This document shows, in pieces, positions 37,101 through 49,436 of a DNA stretch of 64,000 bases. The stretch comes from Vitrella brassicaformis. Taxonomy: Eukaryota > Sar > Vitrellaceae. The stretch spans positions 23,552 through 87,551 of the forward strand of contig CDMY01000397.1 in NCBI GenBank assembly GCA_001179505.1, read 5' to 3'. Position numbers and translations under genes: made by a program. Below the pieces are notes generated by a model that saw only the letters and a program-made list of their open reading frames with translations, had not been told where the DNA came from and ran no database searches. How positions within the stretch are numbered: the first letter of the stretch is position 1; each line of letters begins with the position of its first letter.

Positions 37101-38939
37101 AATGGCGTCAAGATGACCAACGAGCCGCCCAAAGGGCTGAGACAGAACCTTTTACGTTCATACTACTCATTCAATGCAGAGTTCCTGGTACTCACAAGAG
37201 GAGGGAGAGAAACACCACATGCACACACATGTCTCTATTACGCTTGTTTGCAGGAGGATCACACCCGTGTGCACGCCTGGAAGAAGCTCCTTTTCGGCCT
37301 CTGTTTCTTCCACGCGTCGATCCTCGAGCGGCGCAAGTTCGGTCCCCTCGGCTGGAACATCCCCTATGAGTTCACCGAGTCGGATCGGCAGATATGTGTC
37401 TCTCAGCTCAAGATGTTCCTCAACGAGTTCGCCGAGATTCCCTACAAGGCCCTCAACTACATGGCCGCTGAGGCCAACTACGGCGGGCGTGTGACGGACG
37501 CATGGGATAGGCGGACCATCAACTTCATCCTGTCGGACTTCTATGCGCCCGACGTTCTGGAGGACGATTACCGGTTCAGCCCCAGCGGCATCTATTACGC
37601 CCCCGCATCAACGACCACACACGAGGGATACCTCGAGTTTGTCCGGTCGCTTCCCCTCAACGAATTCCCGGAGTGCTTTGGGCTGCACGCCAATGCCAAC
37701 CTCGCCGTCGCCATCTCAGAGGTACAAATAGACACAACCGTAACAGAGAAACAGCGCAGCTTCATCGCTTTCTTTGACACATATGTCCATCTTCAGGCGA
37801 TGAATGTGATCCGCACGGCCATGTCGCTGCAGCCCAAGACAGGTGCGGGAGCGGGCAAGTCACCGGAGGAGGTCTTCAGTGCCACGGCCGCAGACATTGT
37901 GGCCAAGCTGCCGAAGCTCTTCGATGTGGAGGCCGTGGCCCGCAAGTACCCCGTGCGCTACGACGAGAGCATGAACACCGTCCTGGTGCAGGAGCTCATG
38001 CGCTTCAACAAACTCCTCAACGTCGTCCGCCGGAGCCTCGTGGACGTGCAGGCGGCCGTCAAGGGCCTAGTGGTGTCCACACCTGAGCTGGAAGAGGTGG
38101 GCTCGGGGCTTTTTGACAATCGTGTGCCCGCCTCATGGAGCAAGGTGAGCCAATGCTGGGTGCACGGGTGAGCATATTGGCTTTGGTGGACAAGGGCTTC
38201 GTTTCTGTGCAGGTTGCATACCCGTCTCTGAAGCCTCTCGGCTCGTGGGTGCGGGACTTCCTCGCCCGTCTGGACTTCATGCAGAAGTGGATTGACGAGG
38301 GCCCGCCACCGAATTATTGGATATCGGGATTCTTCTTCACGCAGTCGTTCCTCACCGGCACTCTGCAGAACTACGCCCGCGCCGCAGGCGTGCCCATCGA
38401 CCAGCTCATTTATGACTACACCATATTGGACAGAAGTCAGACCAAGGTAGGGACATATACACACTCCACCTTTCCCGTTCCACCATGTCTCGCTTGCGTG
38501 TGTGTGTGTCTGTGCGCGTGTATGTGGCAGGATGTGTTGAAGGAGAAGCCTGAGGCGGGTTGCTATGTGTATGGTTTGTTCATGGATGGGGCCCAGTGGG
38601 ATGACGACAAGAAGGTGGTTGGCGAGTCGTCGCCCAAGATGCTGTTCAGCGATATGCCCATGGTGTGGCTCAAACCCATCGATGCCAACGACCAGGACAA
38701 GACCGCTAATGTGTACCCATGCCCCGTCTACAAGACTTCCAGGAGGGCCGGCACGCTCTCCACAACTGGTGGGTGGCAACGGAGACAGACACGGGCAAGT
38801 AAGGAGACACTCGCTGTCTTGTTGTTCAGGTCATTCCACCAATTACGTCATGACGATCCGGCTGCCGATAGCGCCTGAGCACTCTGAGAAGTACTGGACT
38901 AAACGAGGAGTGGCCCTGCTCACACAACTCGACGACTAA
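22180..38939 (+). CDS. Axonemal dynein heavy chain, inner-arm single-headed type
   Basis: ATPase motor of the flagellar axoneme, roughly 4000 aa in several dozen exons. Start ATG 22180 (MSLERPPK, exon 22180-22204) splices in phase to 22324 ([14 protein letters not shown]). The disordered N-terminal 250 residues lead to [20 protein letters not shown] and the tail. AAA1 has Walker A GPAGTGKT (28840-28860) and Walker [10 protein letters not shown] (about 29055-29080). AAA2 has [10 protein letters not shown] (about 29924-29953), AAA3 [12 protein letters not shown] (about 31534-31570), AAA4 GVGGSGRKS (about 32779-32810). The stalk coiled coils run about 33560-34770, with the microtubule-binding domain at 34050-34440 ([19 protein letters not shown]...) and no large insertion. 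The C-terminal domain ends [11 protein letters not shown] at 38939. Every junction I checked keeps frame, so it looks intact. The exact class (DNAH1 or DNAH3/7/12-like) needs a tree. Confidence 0.93.
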
Positions 38940-39482
38940 CTCAGAATGGGTGGTTTCCGGTGCGCGCCTTTGCTCTTGGGGGACTGCAGTGTTTCTGTGC
39001 TGGCGCTCTTCTGCCCTCTGTCTTGCTCGTCCACAGCCAAGTGCGTCTTCGCCTGTCTCGTTTGAGCCTCCCTCACTTTGCGAAGTTGATGAGTCCATGT
39101 GCTCGACGTGACTGACCTTACTTGTCGTTCTCTATGTCCACACATACACACACACACTGCGATACATGAGTGTACGCCGCCTCGTTGGCACATAAATATA
39201 CAGGCCATGCCATGCCATGAGCGAGTGTATGCACGTGTGTGTACGGTACGCACTGCACTGCATGTGTGTCCGCCCGACCGCATCAGCACCACTATAGCTA
39301 TACGTGTGTGTCTCGCTAAATGCATGGCACGCGTGGCACGGCATGGTATTATGGTGTGCCACAAGCGCTATGATCGGCCCCCTGTATGTCTGTACGCATC
39401 GACTAAGTCACCCGCTCACTCGATCATGGCAGCATGCACTGCGTACACATATGAATTGCACACACACGCGGCGAAGGCTCGT
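38940..39482. other. Convergent intergenic region
   Basis: These 543 bp lie between the dynein stop (plus) and the ribosomal oxygenase stop (minus). The stretch is rich in CA/GT and GCATG-like words. I see no gene. Confidence 0.6.
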
Positions 39483-41794
39483 CTACTTGAGTATGCTTCT
39501 GCACAGCTGCAGGACCTCCTTGGCCAGCAGCACCCGGCACACGCACACGCGCTCGAACGCATCCCCACACGGCAGATCCTTCACCTGACCAACCACACGC
39601 ACAGAGAGAGAGTACATTCATCCGCTTCCCATCGGCGCTGTGGTTGCATTTGCGGGTACCACGTGTGGTTTGTGGTCGGCCAGTTGATTGATGAGCCGCG
39701 ACGCTGATGCACAGATCTTCAGCTGCAACCTGCACACACATTCACACCCACAACACGGAAACGCAGGTGGCCAATCTGCCTCGTCCACGGTGCCGGTGCT
39801 GCTCACACGTCCTGTCCCCTCCGGAATCTGGCGATATCCGAGCCGACGGTGCACTCGCTGATGATGTCGGGCGACAGCTGTACAACGCTGTCAGTCGATA
39901 TCTCGCGATCCAAACGGAGCTTGTCAGCTGCGTGTATCACGACACAACACAGGAAGGAAAAAATGGATGAAGGGGAGGGCCGCTGCATGTCTGTGTGTGC
40001 GTCTGTGGGTACCTTGCTTCATGAGTCGGGTGTATTGCTCCTCCTGTATGCGATTCATTTCCTCTAAGTGGTCCAGGAAGGACCTCTGCGCGCTGTTCAG
40101 ATCGATCTTGGCCTGTACACCCACACAGGGCATCGCACCCATCCACTTTTGCTTTTCAGCCCTCCCCCTGGTCTGTACGCACTGACAGGCGTGTGCACTT
40201 ACAACGATCTGTGTGAGCAGGTCATCAAACGCCTCCCGAGTGCCCTCGTCTGCAACCGTACTCATCATGCCGCCCTGTACACGCACCCAGCATGGAGACC
40301 GGATGGTTCTTCTGTGATCGTCAATTGGTCTCACCTCTTCGCTGGTGGGTTTTGGTACGAGGCGAGCTCGTCTGGCAGCGTGCGATAGACTCTCCGGCAG
40401 CTCCTTGCGGAGGATCTCCTGTACACGACGCTCAACCCATGGACCCTGCAGACACAAGACACCCACGCCACGCAGACAGTGGGCTTGCGGGGTGAGAGTG
40501 GCCTCTTTGTTGTCATACATACCCATCCGTAGTCACTAGTCTGTACAGTGATTGTGACGTGCAGGGACGCCTCCCCGGCCGTGTGGGCCTCGTGCACGTG
40601 ACTGGACCGACACAGAAGAACAACGAACGCAGCATTGCCACATAGACATGAGCACGGCCACGGGCGTGTGAGTCGTGATGTCATTCATCAGTGGTGTGCC
40701 TACCCCCTTGGCAGATAGAGGATATCGCCGGCATGGAGGGTGGCCTCCATCACCGGCTCACCCAGCTCCTGACGCGACAAAGCGAGACGATAAAACGTAT
40801 GGGCGATGGGCGGTGCTGTGCCTTATCTACGTGGGGATGCATTCCTCTCACCGCATTGTATTCCCTCTCTTTGCCGATCATCTCATCGCTATACGGCAGG
40901 GCGCCAGGCGGGCTGGGGGGAGCATACACACGCCACTTCTGAACCACACACATCCATTCAACAACCGCAAACAAGAGTCCCACATGCTCCCATCCATCCA
41001 TCCATCCATCCATCCATCCAGCCACCCAGCCCACCTTGGTGCCCCAGATCTGCAGGAGGAACACATCCTGGTCGTCGCTGTGCGGCCGCACGGCATACGA
41101 CCGCGGCGGCGTGAGGTACAGCACCCCGAAGCAGTGGATGAAGTGCTGCCTGGCCAGCGCCCGGCAGAGCGCCTGCAATGGCCGCGACAGCCGGTCGGCC
41201 TGGTTGATGATGAAGGACGCACCGTCCAGGTATGCGTGGTAGAGGGGGAGGGTGTTGGTCAGCGACAGCACGCCATTGAGGCGAAACGGCAGCCCCTCCT
41301 GACAGACATCCAACCGACAAGAGAGAGAAAAGAGTGAGGGAAGCGGTGAGTGAGTTTCGATGTGTGGTCGCTGACCTTGTATATTTTGAGTGCATGTGGT
41401 AGCCCGATGACTGCCAGTGCTGTTGCCGCCAAAACATCATCCTGCAACACACACACACAGACACACAGACACACACAGACACACACAGACACGGAAAACA
41501 ACGCCATTCACCGCGATCTACTTTCCTCCTTGCTCCCTGCCCTTTTCTCACCACAGACAGCCACCCTGCAAAGTCGATAAAGGTCGCGTCGTCAGGCTCA
41601 TTCATCAGCAGCGCCTTGGCAATGTGCAGCGGCTTCTTCTCCCAATAATCCGCCCAGAAGGAGGACGTCAAAACACGCTGTGAGAAGGCCTCTGCCGCCC
41701 GCTCGCCCTTGTCCTGCGCCGCTGTGTGTGAGGCAGCCGTCTTACTGGGCGTGCCTCCCGGGATGGTGCTGCTCATCTGCTTCAGGGAGCTCAT
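39483..41794 (-). CDS. RIOX: JmjC ribosomal oxygenase (NO66/MINA family)
   Basis: Fe(II)/2-oxoglutarate hydroxylase of the ROX family, which in animals hydroxylates His residues of ribosomal proteins uL2 or uL15. Exons 41794-41552, 41441-41376, 41298-41035, 40938-40852, 40768-40704, 40601-40523, 40445-40335, 40274-40203 and 40112-40013 join in phase and run on through the last exons to the stop at 39483. The N-terminal SSFWADYWEKKPLHI is the family's 'FW..YWEKKPl' start. The metal site is HSDDQDVFLLQIWGTK (HxD), and the distal His is in LPRGHVHEAHTAGEASLHVT. A substrate-loop Lys/Trp follows the HxD exon (KWRVYAPP). The C-terminal exons, about 39989-39803, 39730-39664 and 39582-39483, form an oligomerisation/winged-helix part ending LLAKEVLQLCRSILK. 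Nucleolar or mitochondrial location is not evident from the sequence. Catalytic residues are all present. Confidence 0.87.
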
Positions 41795-41987
41795 GATCTA
41801 CACATGCGCCAACACGTCTGCTGAACCCTTCCGAACGGAGAGCAGCGAAGATCTTTGCCAAAATCTCTTGTGCGAGCTTTCCGTTGAAACCGTTGATACA
41901 GCGGGAGAAGCGGGTTGGACGACAGACGCATCAGATTCTTTCCCTCCGCCGTGCGTACGTGCGTGCGTCCGCCTTTGCAGTCGTGCT
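41795..41987. promoter_or_regulatory. Divergent intergenic region
   Basis: These 193 bp separate the ribosomal oxygenase start (minus) from the EF-hand gene start (plus). They must carry both promoters. No element recognised. Confidence 0.3.
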
Positions 41988-44219
41988 ATGGCAGTTGCCA
42001 AGCTGCAGCGAAAGAGAGAGCAGACCACGGACGGACCCATCAACGGGCGGCGGCAGACGCAGACCCCTGGGATGGGTCTGCTCCCCCGCATGCCATCGAG
42101 CTGCGGCAGTGGTGTGCCGGGGCGAACTGTGGAAAGGCGTTCTTTGACGGTGAAGATGAGACGGGTCCGTCTCCCACAACTGAAAAAGCTGCTGGAGGCC
42201 ATCTGGTCATCAAAGACCATCAATGACCGGCATGGTAGAGAGCAAAGGACGCCGATAAGCACGCTGCAGCAATACATGTACCGTCACATCGGATGGAGAC
42301 ACCACTGGTCTTGTGTTCCTCTTGGTGTGACACTGTGTGTGTGTGTGTGTGTGTGTGGCAGGTATGTCTTCCTGCTGCATCGATTTGGGCTGAGATCGGT
42401 AGTCGTCGAGTACGCCACGGCCATATTACAGGTCCGCCCAGCAGAGAGAGAGAGAGAGAGAGATGGCCGTTGTATCGTTGATGAGGTGTGTCTGCTTCTT
42501 TCTAGCGCAGGGGGTTGATGAATACAGTCGTGTTGATGCGGACGTGTTGCTGTTCGGCAAGGTCCTCGGCTGCCGTGTCGATGAGGCATTCCGGTGGAGA
42601 TCGATTATCATGCTGTGTTGATGTATCGCTGTCTGGCCTGTGTGTCCTGAACTGCAGGAATATCCATGAGGAGCTCAAGGCGACGTTTGGGTCCCTGCTC
42701 GAAGAGTTGCTGAGGCGTAAGCGAGCCAACGGAAGACACCATGAGAAACGGTCATGGCCTCTTTCATTTGATCTTCTCGGTTGCTCGTCAGTTCTGCATC
42801 CGCTCAAGGACGAGACACAGGTGAGGGAGACGCCGTGTGTCCACCACAAGCGATGCGGCCGCGCACTGTGTGTGTCTTAAGATCGCTTCGCTTATGAAAG
42901 AATATCGCAGCGGCAAGGTGAGCTCGTTGAGCGGGGCCTTCATTGCCGTCCATCCCTGGTGTTTGTGCCATCGGTGCAGCGGCTCCTTACTGGTGCCGAA
43001 GTCCTTCCCATCCTCGGCCACATTTATTCAGACGAACAGGTCAAGAACATCACCCAAGGCTTCCTCAACGCTGCCAATCGGGAGTCCTTGCCCGTCCCCG
43101 CGAATGAGGATGTTGGTGGGGATATCCCTCCCTCTTGGTGGCACATGGATGTTGACACTTTGCTCGATCCAGCCATACCCCTGCCAGCACGGGTGCATCC
43201 AAACCAGGTGGGTGATCGATTGACCAGAAAAGCCGTCCTGATATGTCTGTGGTGACCTTCCCGTCCCCACAGGCTCTTTCTTTCGGCCGCACGGCTCCGT
43301 CAACCCCTGCCCCAGCTGGTCAACAGGAGCCGGCTACAAGGGCAGGCCCACCCACCGTCCAGGGGCAAGAGACATTCAGCATCACCCTTACAGACGATAC
43401 CAAGAAGCCTGAAAGCAGCCCGACCGGGGGCCGGCGGATGAGCCGTGCCCGCATCTCCTTGGCCTCGACAGCAGACGCGAGCGAAGCCCCCCGCACAAGA
43501 GGTGCATTGACCAGCTCTGTCGCATCGGCCCGGCATTTCGGTCGTCCGTCAGCACTGCTAGTCGATCGGGCACATTCCGTGCAGTCGACGCCTGATGTGG
43601 CCGGCGACAAAGGAGAGGAGTCCGAAGGCAGGAAAGGAGAGAATGGGGGTGAGGGCGGAGACACGTGTGAGAGTGGGGGTGGCGGAGATGGCTTCTGCGG
43701 TCTGCTGCTGTCTTACGAGAGGGTGCTGTCGGTGCTGCTGGCATTTCAGCTTCATGATCGAGAGAGGTGCCCACTAGAGAGGGAAGGGACGGTCGGCTGA
43801 TCTCTGTGTGTCCATTGCAGGCGTCTGCAGCCTTTGTCTGCGCTGTTTCGGAAGGTGGATTGGGACAACGACGGCATGATCAACCGCCGCGACGCTGCCT
43901 TGCTGGTATGTGGTATGCATGTGTGTGGAACATGGTTTGCGAGAAGCAGCTGGCAGCTTCTGTGTCTTTGCTTGCGTGCAGCTATCCAAGCACCTCCCTG
44001 CCGTGTCTGACCAACAGGTGAAGCGCTGCATTGGCCTCATGGACCCCAATAAATTCGACGTGAGTTGGGAGGGGGGGAACGATATGCAACGCAATCACTG
44101 GTGAATGTGCTGTGTGTGTTGCAATGCTCCTGTGTGTCGCCTCACACCAGAGGATCACTTTCGACTGCCTTGTTGCCCACACCGACCGGCGTGAAGACAG
44201 CCGAAATCAGCGAAGCTAG
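41988..44219 (+). CDS. EF-hand protein of unknown family, about 506 aa
   Basis: Eleven exons join in phase: 41988-42277, 42362-42431, 42511-42593, 42658-42716, 42792-42820, 42882-42917, 42980-43207, 43273-43766, 43821-43905, 43982-44059 and 44151-44219. After a basic N-terminus (MAVAKLQRKREQ, RRVRLPQLKKLLEAIW) comes a helical region with conserved character (YVFLLHRFGLRSVVVEYATA, DADVLLFGKVLGCRVDEAF, NIHEELKATFGSLLEELL). GAEVLPILGHIYSDEQVKN and a Pro/Ser/Gly-rich linker follow. The C-terminal exons give one clear EF-hand, LFRKVDWDNDGMINRRDAAL (D-x-D-x-D-G), and a second, degenerate helix pair (KRCIGLMDPNKFD). Calcium binding is likely for the first loop only. The TAG at 44217 ends the model, but an acceptor before 44375 opens a coding-looking stretch (LTEVLWLKAPEVAHNARRAH), so alternative 3' ends are possible. 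Function unknown. Confidence 0.75.
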
Positions 44220-44871
44220 TGTAGAGAGCCGGGATGGAGAGGAGATGCAGCGAGACGAGACGAGATGAGGGCCGCCTAAGGCGGTCGGGCGGGCGGTGTG
44301 TCCGACCAGGTTGTGTGTGCCTTGTGGGTGTGCCCTGACTCACTCATGTGTCTTCCTTCCTCATGGGCTCACAGCTGACGGAGGTGTTGTGGCTGAAGGC
44401 ACCGGAGGTCGCTCACAATGCTCGGAGAGCGCATGCACCATTTTTGGCCGTCGATCCTGACAGTCAGTGACTCAATGGATGAATGTCCTACAGAATGAAC
44501 CCATGGCAGGCAATGAACTGTCTGATGCCATGCGACGCATGGGTCGACTGTGCCAGCGCGTCGAATTCCGTGACTATCGGTCCGCTGTCTGCAGCTGCTT
44601 GTTTCTTGTGTATCATCGTCGCTGACGTCGATGTGGTCCCCTTTACAGTGATTAATTGGCTACGGCCATGAATTAAAAAAACACCCCGCGATTCGCGAGC
44701 TTACTCCCTCTCGGCGTGGGTGCCCTGGGGAGGTCGGCCTCCTCGATAGTAAGCCTCGGCTCATTGGATTCTTTTCGGCACATCTCGCCGGTAGGCAGCA
44801 CACAGATGCCGAGAGAGATGCACACACACACACCTCTGTGCCCTTCTCGTCAGCCGTGGTTGAGTGGCGCC
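44220..44871. other. Intergenic region
   Basis: The stretch lies between two plus-strand genes. A possible alternative last exon of the upstream gene (about 44375-44470, reading LTEVLWLKAPE...) is the only coding-looking piece. A CA run sits at 44821-44832. Otherwise I see nothing. Confidence 0.5.
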
Positions 44872-46320
44872 ATGGCAGCAGCGGCGGCTTCATCTTCGTC
44901 GTCTGCTTTGCCTTACAACGAGGTCAGTCAAAGCACAACAAAATCGCACTCATCAATGTGTCAGAGCATCACTGACTCATTCGTTCGTTTGTTTGATTGT
45001 TCGGTTCGTCAGGCAATTCCATCCCCGACGCCGGGCCGTTACAAACAGGGCAGTCGTGTGCTGATGGTAACCAGCGAGCGGGAGAAGGGCAAACAGAGGT
45101 GGGTCAAGGCCGACGTGTATCGCATCGAGGAGGGCAGTGGACGGACGGCGCTTCACTTGAGGGAGGTGGGCGGACACCGAGAGGAGTTCAAAGTGCTGGT
45201 GCCGCATAGCAAGACAAAGACATCACCGCATGGCCAACAGGTATACGCGACGTCCACACGTCCACTCACTCATCGGATGTGCGTGTGGTGTGTGTACGCC
45301 CAGGCGCATGGCGGCTTCCGTCTCACTCACAAGAACTCTGCTGATCAGGAGGATAACACAATGGTACACACACACACACACACACACAGCCACACTCGTG
45401 GCGCGGCTCACTCTCATGCTGGCTGCTCTCCCTGACTCAGGCCCCTCGTGATCCTGGCGACGACCACCTGTCGTGTGTCTTCAGCTTCGTGACCCCTCGC
45501 GAGTTGTCAGCCCTCCCAACCCTCTCCAAGCAGTGGCCGCAAGTCCGCAAGGGGGCCCTTCACCAGCAGACGCACATCGATACTGCAATAGTGTCTGCTG
45601 CTGCCCTGAATGTGGTGCTGGACAAGTGCAGGGCCATGTACCTGCCACACAATCGAGTACTCAAGCTGCACAAGTGAGTGAGTCGAAGGGGAGGGAAATG
45701 TGCAGCCATACATAAGAGGGGCACGTGCTCATCTGTGTGTGTTTTAACGCAGGGCGAGTGAGTCGGGCAACACACTGAGTGACCTGTGCCACTCACTCTC
45801 GCACGCCATACGCCACGAGCTCCCCTCCGGCCCACTGTGTCTCATGATCCACCACTGCGACCGCGACGAGCCGCACAGCCACGTGACGATCTTGGACAGC
45901 TCGCCGACCACCCTCAAACCACCCGACGTGCCGCCCACACACACCCTGACGTCTGCGACGGTCCACGCCGTGATGATGCACATCAAGACCAACAACCCCT
46001 CGACGCAGCTGCCCGTGACGTCCAAGACCGTCAAGCTCTGCGTGGCCATGACCTCAGACGGGTCGGGACGTGGATTCGTTTCGTTGGAGGTAGGTGTGCC
46101 AGTCAGTCACGTGGTGTGCATCTTGTGAGTGTATCTTCTGTGTGTGTGTGTGTCTTGTCAGCGAGGCGGGGACATGATGCTCAGGGTGGGCTCCGAGACC
46201 TACCCACGCTGGGACTTTGCCGACTGGTACTTGTACCCACGCTGGTACTTTGCCGACTGGTACTTGGCCGACATCGAGACGAAGGCGGCGGATGACATTG
46301 AGCTGTGGGCCATCCGCTGA
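44872..46320 (+). CDS. F-box-like protein, about 299 aa
   Basis: Six exons join in phase: 44872-44922, 45013-45240, 45304-45363, 45441-45673, 45753-46089 and 46162-46320. The N-terminus is poly-Ala/Ser. Exon 2 reads TPGRYKQGSRVLMVTSEREK, then WVKADVYRIEEGSGRTALHL, a small beta-rich segment like a Tudor/SH3-type strand pattern, though not assignable. Exon 4 contains LSCVFSFVTPRELSALPTLS followed by KQW, which fits a divergent F-box (hydrophobic-Pro-Glu-Leu...Lys-x-Trp), and may link the protein to an SCF ubiquitin ligase. Exon 5 (LSHAIRHELPSGPLCLMIHH) and the end (DIELWAIR) are beta-rich and not recognised. The last exon carries a perfect-length 33-bp tandem repeat (46201-46266) that adds 11 residues. 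F-box call is tentative. Confidence 0.65.
46201..46266 (+). repeat. 33-bp tandem duplication inside an exon
   Basis: Units 46201-46233 and 46234-46266 differ at two adjacent bases (GGGAC against GGTAC context). They encode YPRWDFADWYL and YPRWYFADWYL. The duplication keeps the frame and lies in the last exon of the F-box-like gene. Confidence 0.95.
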
Positions 46321-49300
46321 GCACAGCAAGACAGACAGACAGACATCGATCGCATGTGATGGGTACGACACGACTTGTTCATGATGCGTGTCTGTTCATG
46401 GACTGAAAGTTTGGATGAAGGAGTTGATCGACCGGCATATGTCACGTCACGTGATCATGATGGACGGTTCGTTCAAGCCAGCAGGTATTCATCACATTTT
46501 GCGTCGACCTGTCTGTCCACTTGACTAAAACCCTTCGTCATCCGTCTGCACGCACAGGCTATGGCAGCACCGCCCCCATGACAATGAAGTGGGATGGAGT
46601 GGGATGGAATGTGATGAATGCAACCACGCCAATCAGCCAGCAGATTATAGAAACAAGGGGAGGAGAGAACGTCACATGTCGACCGCAAGACCAGACAAGA
46701 CAAGACCAGACCAGGCAAGGCATGGCACGGCAAGAGAAGCGAAGCGAAGCCAATCGTGCGCACATGGTGCTCTTTCTCATGAGTCACGCCACCAACCGCA
46801 ATACATCAAAACAGCGGCTGGGAGAGGGGGGAGAGAGAGGTGAACGACACAGCAACATGTAAGCCTATTGCACCATCCCACCCACCCACCGACCCATCCC
46901 GCCCCGATGAGAAATACACTGGCACGTGCAGTGTAGGACGACAGACAAGGCAGATAGTTTCCATGTACATCCAACACACACGACACATCAATCAATCAAG
47001 CCATCCTGTGGATCATCGTACGTACAAATATCACCGGCCCACCGCACAGACCGGTCTGTCGGGGCCACACTGCCTTCCTGCCAGTAAGCCACAGCCGCGC
47101 CACACCCGCTGCCTGTCTGCTTGTCGGCTGAGACGGCCGGCCGGCAGACACATAACGCCAGCCAGCCATTCATCGACATGACAAGGCGGACAAAGATGGG
47201 ATCCCACACAGCACTCTGGACGGGCCAAAGAATCCAAAACGGCCGGCTTGTCTGTGAGGGAACAAACGAGGGGAGGGAATGAGAGAGAGAGAGCCATCGT
47301 ACAAAGGAGGAAAAACGGCAGGCAGGGCGTGGACGTGCCTGCCTGTCTGTCTGCCTGGCTGTGTGTATGTCTGTATGTGTCATGAAGGTGCGGAAGAGAG
47401 ACATTAATAAAAGCCATTTGGCCGCTCCACATCATGTGCCCATCACACGCAGACAGACATGCGCACGTACGATAATGAGACGACACTGTCCAATACACCG
47501 GTCCACCACACACACATACACGGAGAGAGGGAGAGAGAGAGAGAGAGAGAGAGACGTGGGCCTGTCTATGTGCCGCCGTGTGTTTGTGCACCACCACACG
47601 ACGGCCGGCCATGAGAGGCCATCCGCACACAACAGAAAAAGGGGAGGCAAAAGGGGAGGCATGCCTGTGTTGTATCACGTCAAGGACACACACAGACAGA
47701 CACAGAGAGAGATACGTTCACTGACTGAGGGCTCACGGATGCACCAGCCACCAGGAAGTCAGACCCACCATACGCCCACACACCTTACAGAAAATCGCCC
47801 CCTGCCCTTGCCGCTGGCACCGCCCCATCGTGACGGCACGTCCACAGCACACCGTCCCCGACACACCATGACAAAAACGGCCCACCAGTCTGTCTGTCCG
47901 TGTTGATCGATGCCATTCACCCACCCACCCACCCAGCCGGCCGCAGTCAGTCAGTCAGCACATACACGCATCCATTGCCATTCCCCACAGCCCTCCCACA
48001 CACCACACCACACAGGAGCTTTGTGGCTGCATCAGATCAGTCACGCCGCCAACACGACAAAACAGCGCGCGCGAGAGAGAGAGAGGGAGAGAGAGAGAGA
48101 GAGAGAGGGAGCGAGAGAGCGAAGGACCTATCGTACAAGAGGAGCAAAAAACGGCAGGGCGGAGACTGACCTCGTCTGTCTGTCTGTCTGTTTGTCTGTG
48201 TGCATGAAAAGGGGCGGGAGAGAGAGAGATATTAAACCCACAGCGTGCAACGCGCCGATCCACAGCAGACACACGGACAGACACCCACATAAACAGGGAG
48301 GGAGAGAGAGAGAGAGGTCGGCCTCTCTCTGTGTGCCGCCATGTGTTTGTGCAGCACCACACGACGGCCGGCCATGCAGGTACCACATCAGACAGATCGA
48401 CCCATCGATCGACATCACGCAGCCTGGGGAAAATCGCCCCCTGACCTTGGCGCTCGCACCGCCCCAACGGGAAAAACTTGCATGCGCTCCTCCGGCACGG
48501 CACGGCACGGCAGATGCTGACAGAAACGGCTCACCTGTCTGTCTGTCTGTCTGTGTGTGTCTGTGTGTGTGTGTGTGCATATTTGTCCAAATGCCTGTCT
48601 GCGGTGAAATGAGTTGCGTCCATCGTGTCTGGCTGCCATTAGAACAAAAAGGGCCGCGTGTGGTCCGCGTGTTGTGTGTTTCTCTCTGATGCAGTGCGCA
48701 AGTGAATCTCTCAGCAGCCAAGTACCAGTAATCCAGCCAGCCAGTCAGGTTCTCTCAAGTTGTCACCAGGTCACCCCCCCAACACGGCGGACACACATGC
48801 AGGCCCCTCCCCGTGTGTGTGTGTGTGTGTGTGTATGGTTGGGTGTGACGCACCGCACGAGCCCCCTGCAGCCCCCCCCCCTCCCGCCCCCATGACATGC
48901 AGCACCTACAGACCAGTCAGTGCTTACTGTGTACGGTATGCAATGGAGTGGGATGGGATGGAATGCGATCGATGAATGCGATCATGACCACCCCATGCAC
49001 CCAATCAGCCACTGACTCAGCCAGGAGACGATGGAGACGGAGAGAGGACAGCCAGCCAGTCGAGGTACCTTTACTTACACGCAGACACAAAAACCTACGT
49101 ACCCACGTACCTACACGCCATCAATCAATCCATCAATACAAACTGACACCTTACTTATGTGTGGTCGGCCGACCGCAGTGAGTGCAATTGAATTGCTCCC
49201 TCCCTCCCTCCCTCTGTCTGTCTGTCTGTCTGTCTGTGTGTCTGCCGACCTGTCTGTCGCTTGCAAACACACACACCACACACGTACACCTGCCAGCCAG

Positions 49301-49403
49301 GCATCCGTCGCAAAAAGTGGGCCGAAGAGAGACAGAGAGAGAGGGAGAGCAAAGGACCTATCGTACAAGAGGAGCATAAAACGGCAGGGCGGAGACTGAC
49401 CTC

Positions 49404-49436
<33 letters not shown>

